In this document: piece by piece, positions 57,375 through 64,000 of the stretch
Position numbering within the stretch: the first letter of the stretch is position 1
Layout of the letters: each line of letters opens with the position of its first letter
Source: Adiantum capillus-veneris
Taxonomy: Eukaryota; Streptophyta; Polypodiopsida; Polypodiales; Pteridaceae
Direction: 5' to 3'
Assembly: GCA_014529385.2 (NCBI GenBank)
Contig: CM043959.1
Coordinates: 89,723,529-89,787,528 of the forward strand
DNA length: 64,000 nucleotides
The notes under the pieces: model-generated
What the model saw: only the letters and a program-made list of their open reading frames with translations
Database searches by the model: none
What the model was told of the DNA's origin: nothing
Program-made: the position numbers and the translations under genes

Positions 57375-57422
<48 letters not shown>
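57375..57422 (+). repeat. AC24 microsatellite
   Basis: Uninterrupted AC repeat between the RT 3' region and repeat B2. A second AC run (60656-60681) ends the element. Confidence 0.95.
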
Positions 57423-57425
<3 letters not shown>

Positions 57426-57516
57426 GTCATGGGTCCTTACTCATGTTTCACTACAAATAAGTAGACTGAAAAAGCATGACGTTGATTCTATAAAACTTTT
57501 TTTCTTTTTTTCACCA

Positions 57517-58034
57517 TTACATCTCATTTAACCCATCCATTACATGATCACACAGGCAGCTGTCACAATAGTAACAAATGTTTGGGCGTTTAGCCAAAGG
57601 TAAGATACGATTAACTAAAATCACTCCTAACTCCCTGGTATGGGGTGTCTGGTTAAAGTATCCTCGTAAGGGTAAGCCGAAATGAGGATACAAATATATT
57701 TTATGATGTGGTAGAAACTGTGCTAGCAAATATAGCCAATTAGTAAATCCATGCTTTATTAAGTGTCCCACATAATAATACTGTGGCCCTATACCTAGGG
57801 CTTCCCTGACCATCGCGCCAAACGGATGCTATTCCTGAAATGTTCTCGACCCCAAAGGGTCACCTGTGTTATTCTATTTTTATATGTCCACCATTTTGTC
57901 TGCGCAACAGATGTTCCTAATTGAGGGAATAGAAGACGCTCATAACGGAGTATGGTGGTCTCTCGGATGGACTCTCTTGACTGCTGCAGATGAGCAAGAG
58001 ATATCGGTAATGCCTGTTCTTGAATATAAGCCAT
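57517..58034 (-). pseudogene. Conserved antisense ORF, B2 copy
   Basis: Same unknown protein as at 37948-38307: AYIQEQALPISLAHLQQS, TKWWTYKNRITQVTLWGR, then a frame break, then REALGIGPQYYYVGHLIKHG and a longer C-terminus (SCLCDHVMDGLNEM) that B1 lacks because it is truncated. Function unknown. Confidence 0.3.
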
Positions 58035-60681
58035 AGCTGATAAAGTATAAAGACACAGCTAAAGACAAGCTATGGAAGAAACTTGTAAGCTGTTGGTAAG
58101 ATAAGAAGTGTCCAAGTCGGTTACAGTGCATTCTGTGATAGAATATGCCTGTCTTATATAGACCCTCATTGCAACCTCTTTTTGGATGTTATCCATACTA
58201 AATACCCTCCTTATGTGTCCTCACTTCTTGAATACTATAACACTGTAACTTTTTTTCATGCCATATATTTCCCCTTGGAACATACCTATTTGGAAATCCG
58301 AATGGTATTAGTCTCTTATGTTATGTCAATATTATTGGTAATTATTCGTCAGAAGCCTTCTAATGTCGGAGTCCTTACCGCATAAGAAATCTTTTAAGGT
58401 GGGCTTCGGCTTTAGTTAAAAAAGTCCTAACTAGCTATTGCCACTCACTTATTATTCTCTTATTTTCTTCACTAGCAGTAAATGGTAATGGGATTCATTT
58501 TTAGCCTCATTTTTGTAATTAATAAGTTAGTGATTACTTGCTGCCTATTAACCCTAACCTTTTGTATCACCTGTATGTCGTGTTCTTGCTACCGCCTGTA
58601 TATTGTAACCCTCTCCTTTTGTATGCTCTATCGCACGCTACCTTCTATTTCAGAAAGGTGTCTACACTAACTAGCGGCTTCTATGCTTACGACTCATGGA
58701 TCTTGCGCTATTACAATCCCTGATGACCCAGGCTGAATCGATAAATTGGAGTGCGGCGATAGCTGGCTACTGTCCGGTCTTACCACCTACAGATGCACTG
58801 TGTCGTCTATAAATTCCACACAGAATGTGATCAGGTGAGTACTAAACTCACTTAGCAATTGCTATGTGACTGTTAATAGTGGGGACTGCAACATGCCTAA
58901 AATTAAAGAGAATGCGATTGTGGAGTTTTCTTCTCCTCAGAGTTTACAAGTGATTTATTTCTATCACTCGGCTTGCTTTTAAAATGGGACTGAGTGGATT
59001 TAGTTAACTTTATGAGTAATGGGATAAACTTAAGTTAGATAGCATGCTTTATGGTTTTAACTACCGCTCATTGGATGTCTTTATGATGGATTGGAGGTTG
59101 TGATTCTATGTGGGTTGCTGTTGTTGATTTAGTTAAAATAATTGCTCAATATTGATTATGTGCTGGATACTGAGATACTGCAAGTTTTTGAAAAGTTTTG
59201 GAAGGTTAAAAAAAACATCAAGGCCTTCTTTGATTGTGCCGAGCTGGTTTTATATGACTATAAAAATGATTGGGTAATTAGTAAAATTCTTGGTTTGAGT
59301 TACTCTGGCTAATTGGATAGACTTCATAACAAATGTGGCTCAGTTCCGGGGTCTATTTCACTAATTTTTTTGAGATAATTGTAAGCTCACTGTCATATTG
59401 AGTACGAATTTTTGAGGAGATGCCTTATCTTGAAAAGATTTTTAAATGTTGAATAGCATCACATACCGTATTGATGTAGTATTTTTTAAATTTTCACTTG
59501 ATCTCTTTTAATTTCTTACATCACCTACTTGTAAGATTGCTGACAGTTTTTTGAGACTCGCCACCTGCTCGGTTTGTTGACTGGTTACTGCTTGCCTGGT
59601 TTTAGTTTGGACCCTCATCTATACCATAAACTAAGCTTTCCAGTATTTGCTCTTTTTTTATCTCATTTTAGTATGTAGGAAGATGTTCGCCTACACGTTT
59701 GACACGGCTACAAGGAAAAGTTTTAAGGATTGATGGTTTAATAGGTTCTCTCTAGTGTAAGAGATTTGGTCGACTTTGCTTTAGCTATCCCGGCTTTTTA
59801 ACCTTACTTCAACTTTTCTCTGTCTACTTCTGTGCTTGTTCTAGGTAATGCTTTTTCTGAAATGTTTAGACTTGCATGGCGGTTCTTTTTCAAAATAGTA
59901 GCACGGCAGCATACACTATCAATACATATATATATTCTTTTTCCTTTAAAAAAAGACTTAACTGTCACTTCTTCTTAATAAAAACAGAGGGAAGGATTGA
60001 GTAGTATATGGTAACATGGAATAAAATGTAGTTTGTAATAGGGTTTGCTAAAAGCACGTTGGACATGACATAAACTAAGAGACAGAGCTATTTTTGATGA
60101 TGGCACAAATATGATTTAACCTTTTCAAAATTCATAAAATAGGCTCTGGTTTGTATTTAAAATTCGGGAAATACTTTGATGGGAGATATTTCTATGGGAA
60201 ATCTCAGCTTTTAAATACCTAAAACTTTCATACAGTACAAACTTTACAAAACATTTTCAATTCCTTTTTCTATGTATCAAATTACAACAGTTGTTTTTTT
60301 CATTGGGACATGCATAACAACTGGGATGCCCATGCATCACATGTACATAGTAACAATTGCTAACCAAGCGTATTCTTGTTTACTATGGGTGCAGGTGATG
60401 GCTACCTTCTTTGATTAAAACATATAGTTTGACGTGGTTGATGACATGTGGATTTTGTTTTACCTTAAAGCAACATCACTTCTAAATTGGGGATTACCTT
60501 TTCCCCTTGGTTTACTTTGTTCTCTTCACTACCTTGTACAAAATTTATTTTCAACAGCAAATGAATTATTGTACAATTCCATTGTATTTACCTAGAATTT
60601 CTTGTTTGTGAACAATTTTTGTTCTTTTGCGTATATGTATATATTTAGAACTGCTACACACACACACACACACACACACAC
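57633..60681 (+). repeat. Repeat B, copy 2 (3' part of the Penelope-like element)
   Basis: Counterpart of B1 without the 4.2-kb insertion; the empty site is at 59396-59401. Ends GAACTGCT followed by AC13 at 60656-60681. No gene on the RT strand: the short frames at 58182-58385 and 58482-58723 have no recognised domain. Confidence 0.88.
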
Positions 60682-62878
60682 CTTGTAAGTTGGCAAAGCA
60701 GCAACCAATGTTAGCTCACATACTTTCTCTAATATTCCCTCATCATCTCCAACCAAAGAAATCCATCAACTTGCATCACTACAGTAGCTACATTTTGGTC
60801 ACTTTGGAGCATCCTCACACAACTATTGATATTTGATATGTTCTACGGGTTTTTCACATGCGTGGGATATTTAATTTTCCAAGTAAGTTTCAAGCCACCA
60901 TGGATGAAGAGGATATTTTCAACATGCCACCGAAGATAGTATAGACAAGCTCGAAGGCCAAGCCCTCAATTTCAAGCACCTAGAGTTGGCATTGGCTTCA
61001 ATCATTTGTCTCGATCGACACCGAGACTAGAGAGACTGAAGATCTTGACCAACTTTGGAATGATGCAATAGAAAAGATAAGACACACATCTAGAAAAAAT
61101 GAAATCTTATTAGTCTTGACGTTGTTGTGGTTTTGTTTTGGTTTTGAATACACTCTAGCTGTAATATCTAAGCCGTTTTTGAAGGCTCTAGTGAAAGTAG
61201 TCACATGTGAACACAATTTTTTAGTCCTTGGTATGTTCTAAATGTTTGTACTAGTGAGTATATGATAGATCACAACAGATGTGCTTGACCTTGATCCAAA
61301 AAGTTGGAGTGAAATTACGATCAAATATGACCATGGCAGTCTTTAATAAAGCTTTTAAACATTAAGTTATTCTCTTTGGTGGGAACAAAGAGTGGGTTTC
61401 TATTAAATTTTGCTACAAAAGATAGTCAAAAACTTCTCTGCTATATTTTTAACTTTGTATGGTCTGCTTTGATAGAGCTGGACAAAGTCAACACACTTGT
61501 CATTAGTTATTTCATGATTCAAAAGCTACAAGTAGTGACACTACTAACCTTTTCAACCTCAATCCTTGCCCAATACCATAGACCACCCTCTCGAGCAAGA
61601 TAAGTCCTTTCCCAATTTTACATGTCAAGTTCCTATTTGTATAGAAAGAACCAAGACTCTTGGACTTAGGAGGTACTATCTGACACTAAGCATAATATAA
61701 TTTACAGTAGATATCTTGTATAACTTAGAAGGACCTTCAAGCAAGCATCCTACCTTAATTAGCTTCAATCAATCTTTAACTAAGTTTTTTCTATGTACAA
61801 TTATACCATTAAAGACATAAAGTCACATTGCTATTCTTTTCTTTTTAACATAGTTTAATTGTCATGTATTGTTTTACCTTAAATAGGATGGCACATTGTT
61901 TTATTTCCAAGTCAATTATTGATACAAAATTAAAACTTTTTGAAATCAATGTTACCTACACTTTAGTACAAGTTTGATATGGTACATGCTTTTTAGATGC
62001 AATATATCCTTCAATCATCTCTTGGATTGTGTCTTACACTTGTAGTAAATGGACTTTCTATTGACATCATTGATATTGAGCTATAGCATGAGTTTATTTG
62101 ATTTGGAATGATCGTCAACATTTGTTATACACTGCAGCACATCCAACCTATTATAATTTGGTACCATGTAAGTGTTTTGTAATGTTTAGGTCTCGTCTAG
62201 TCCAGTGGTCACAAGTACACCAACTTGCCAATTTAGGTAGTATGAAAATACTCATCTTGGTGTAGATCCGCCAATTTAGGCAAGACCAGTTGTTCGTGCA
62301 GATCTGCCGATTTAGGTAGCATACTAACAAATAAAAATTCATTCTTTTAAATAAAATTAAATGAAAATCCGCTGATGTAGGCAGAATTAGTGCAAATTTG
62401 CTGATTTAGGCAGCAAGTCTTATTGGTCTAGATTCACCGATTTAAGCAACACCGATCACGAAATCATATTGTAGTGGCTGGGCACCATTGTAACTAGTAT
62501 GATTTGTTACTCGGGTATACAAAAGGAAGGATATTTGGATTTGGATCTGCAATGGGTATATGATGATATTTTTGTCGCGATAGTATTTATGGAATTGGAC
62601 TTGAGATTGATGAGAATTGATTATTAAATGATGAATGTGACCAATGATATCCTGATTCATCAGGGTATGACATATACTTCTTATTCTAGTGGTATGGGAC
62701 ACTAGAATAGGTAGTATGTGGATGACGACAGGCATAAACATTGTTGTTTAGTTTATAATTTCTTCCTTTTATTATGACACGTTCCTAACATAGAATACTA
62801 GTCACTATTTTTGACAATTATTGTTTGCAGATTCTTATCTTTGCAAATTGAGGACAATTTCTTTCTAATGGAGAGGTA
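60682..62878. other. G3 internal right part, no gene
   Basis: 2.2 kb of AT-rich sequence. Reading frames up to 99 codons exist on both strands but none has a recognised domain. Contains the irregular minisatellite at 62225-62445. The last bases before the LTR (AATGGAGAGGTA) could serve as purine tract. Confidence 0.45.
62225..62445. repeat. Irregular minisatellite with GATTTAGGCAG motif
   Basis: Six copies of a CCRATTTAGGYA-like word (near 62228, 62270, 62306, 62370, 62401 and 62437), about 30-65 bp apart, often with GATCYGCC before it. Diverged. Confidence 0.6.
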
Positions 62879-63287
62879 TGTAATGGAATTGATAATTACC
62901 AATTTATTGTAGCTGACAGGTGGCAAAAGCATCAATAGTTATTGGACTATGTGAAAGGATGTACAATTTCTGTACATTTTATGATTTAAGCGCTCATTAT
63001 GAGCTTTGGCCATTTATGACTGACCGACCAGTTTGTACTCACTTTGACCATTCAAGAAATCTATAAAGTAAATACATGCAAGAGGAAAATGGTCACTCTT
63101 GCACGAGGGAAGATTGCACCCAATGTTTGCATTACTCCTCTCTCCTCCTCCCTATCCTCTCTCACCGTGCTGGTGTAGCACTCCACTCTAGGAGGTGCAT
63201 TTGCGCGTGCTCTTCTACTCCATTTTATGGATTGTAGTATATTGTTTTTAGTGTTTTGCAGGAATCTCTATGCCTACATTTGTAGCA
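62879..63287 (+). repeat. G3 3' LTR
   Basis: 409 bp, pairs with 35217-35688. Lacks the CT-rich block of the left copy and has an extra short segment (CACTCCACTCTAGGAGG). Ends TTTGTAGCA; no matching 5-bp duplication follows. Confidence 0.72.
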
Positions 63288-64000
63288 ACCAAAATATGTG
63301 TCTGCTGAGGCCAATTTGTACAAAAATCACATGGATGGGTTTCTCATGCCAAGGAGATCCTGTTGGGAACCTGCACCTATAGTTTGGCAACCTCTACTTT
63401 GTGTGAGAGCAACATATAGATTCTTGGACACTTTGGCTGTTCCTATTGAGCTTTAGGTATCCATTTGAGGTGATCATAGCCTCATTAGGACCCTTTGGGG
63501 ATGGACTACCTGTTGGTATAGTTTTTTCTTGATTTGATGTTTGGTGGCAGCTACTACCACGGTAGGTGGCACTGGTAGTTGCTACAAAATTTGGTCACAT
63601 TTTGCAAATCCCATGCTTTGGGGATTCGCTTGCTACCCTGCACTTGCCATTTTGACTTCCTTACTTTGTGCAATGCTCAGTTCTCTATGTGAGGTGCCTA
63701 TATCCTGTTTTTGTGTTTTTGGTGAGTGGGTTAGTTTTTGGCATGCATGCACATGTTTTATAAGCATCATAGAACTCACAACTAGCTCCTCTTTCCATGG
63801 GGATGCCTAATTTGTTCATATCAGCTCTCCAAAAGATGCACATACTCCCACTAAGTTAGTCTATGTGCCTAGTGCTTCCAGAAACCCTATTTTTCTTTTT
63901 AATCCCATCATTCTCTGTGTATACCCTAGATTTTACATGGATCTTCAATTTTTTCATTTGGACTCTGTATATCCCAGATACGACAGGTTTACCTTTCGGG
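63288..64000 (-). other. Probable continuation of G2 upstream region
   Basis: No credible gene; the 89-codon plus-strand frame at 63541-63810 is Cys/Ser/Leu-rich without a domain. By nesting logic this is the DNA interrupted by G3 at 35216. The composition is similar to 34160-35216. Not proven. Confidence 0.35.

Larger units (their letters stand above)
37928..60681 (+). mobile_element. Penelope-like retroelement, head-to-tail pair
   Basis: A 3-kb sequence occurs twice in direct orientation: copy B1 at 37928-39660 plus 43869-45138, and copy B2 at 57633-60681. Between them lie ORF1 (53933-55280) and a Penelope-type RT (55640-57240). The simplest reading is a 5'-truncated copy (B1 only), joined to a CT repeat, followed head to tail by a longer copy (45139 to 60681) that ends with B2. 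Such truncated tandem copies form the pseudo-LTRs known for Penelope-like elements. Both copies end at the same place, ACTGCTA followed by an AC repeat. Two later insertions, a 4.2-kb probable solo LTR and the hAT element, split the structure. Target duplication not found. Confidence 0.62.
35217..63287 (+). mobile_element. G3: LTR element without visible genes, filled with later insertions
   Basis: Two related direct repeats, 35217-35688 and 62879-63287, share long blocks (GGCAAAAGCATCA, GTACATTTTATGATTTAAG, TTTGTACTCACTTTGACC) and end TTTGTAGCA. The left one is followed by TGGTATCAGAGC, an initiator-Met primer site. After removing the Penelope-like, hAT and solo-LTR insertions, the G3-specific DNA (35702-37927 and 60682-62878) has no gag or pol, so it is probably a non-autonomous element (LARD-like). 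The flanking five bases (ATTGT and ACCAA) do not match, so the ends may result from recombination between copies. Confidence 0.65.

Noticed and set aside
62442..62741. 99-codon minus-strand ORF
   Set aside because: His/Ile-rich with no domain; overlaps the minisatellite edge; likely chance in AT-rich DNA.
63541..63810. 89-codon Cys-rich ORF as a small secreted protein
   Set aside because: No credible signal peptide and cleavage, no Cys spacing pattern, and location in the presumed untranslated DNA of G2.

Overview
This window looks like nuclear DNA from a large, repeat-rich land-plant genome. The evidence is plant-type Ty3/gypsy and Ty1/copia retrotransposons, long LTRs with TATA boxes, CT and AC microsatellites, and a hAT transposon with a BED finger. 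A Penelope-like reverse transcriptase and a TTAA-flanked piggyBac-like element are rare in flowering plants. They lean me weakly toward a fern, gymnosperm or other non-angiosperm. I found no convincing single-copy host gene, rRNA, tRNA or CRISPR. The kinase and RING-type genes lie inside a transposon.

The window is a stack of nested insertions, and several are bounded exactly. (1) G0, a minus-strand gypsy-type element, has gag remnants at 545-1075, a primer-binding site at 2984-2996, and an LTR beginning at 2997. (2) G1, a 24.5-kb plus-strand gypsy element (3122-27644), sits in the G0 LTR between GTGAG duplications. It has ~908-bp LTRs, a tRNA-Asp-type primer site, gag, protease, RT, RNase H, a doubled integrase zinc finger, integrase, an unexpected second aspartic protease, and a long accessory ORF near its 3' end. 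A 5'-truncated copia element (15984-20552) lies inside it. (3) G2, a related element on the minus strand (27783-35216, resuming at 63288), carries a homologous accessory ORF and a 1.34-kb piggyBac-like insertion. (4) G3, an LTR pair at 35217-35688 and 62879-63287, encloses 27 kb but shows no genes of its own. (5) Within G3 lies a Penelope-like head-to-tail pair: a 5'-truncated copy (from 37928) and a longer copy with ORF1 and RT, ending in AC repeats. (6) The truncated copy is split by a 4.2-kb probable solo LTR (39661-43868). The longer copy is split by an 8.3-kb hAT element (45285-53586) with a perfect 8-bp duplication.

The most interesting unit is the hAT element. A BED/DUF659/hAT-dimerisation transposase runs on the plus strand. 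A separate minus-strand block encodes a helical protein, a protein kinase and a coiled-coil RING-H2 protein. The two blocks converge tail to tail, and each terminus carries its own tandem-repeat array. The second most interesting is the G1/G2 family: a conserved accessory ORF, AT-rich palindromes at ~290-bp spacing before both gag and the accessory ORF, an internal TATA box, and two aspartic-protease domains. The third is the Penelope-like element, with no visible endonuclease and interleaved inverted repeats of pseudoknot topology just after the RT stop.

Almost every coding region is broken by stops or frameshifts, so most are called pseudogenes. All family assignments come from motifs read by eye; no database search was run.
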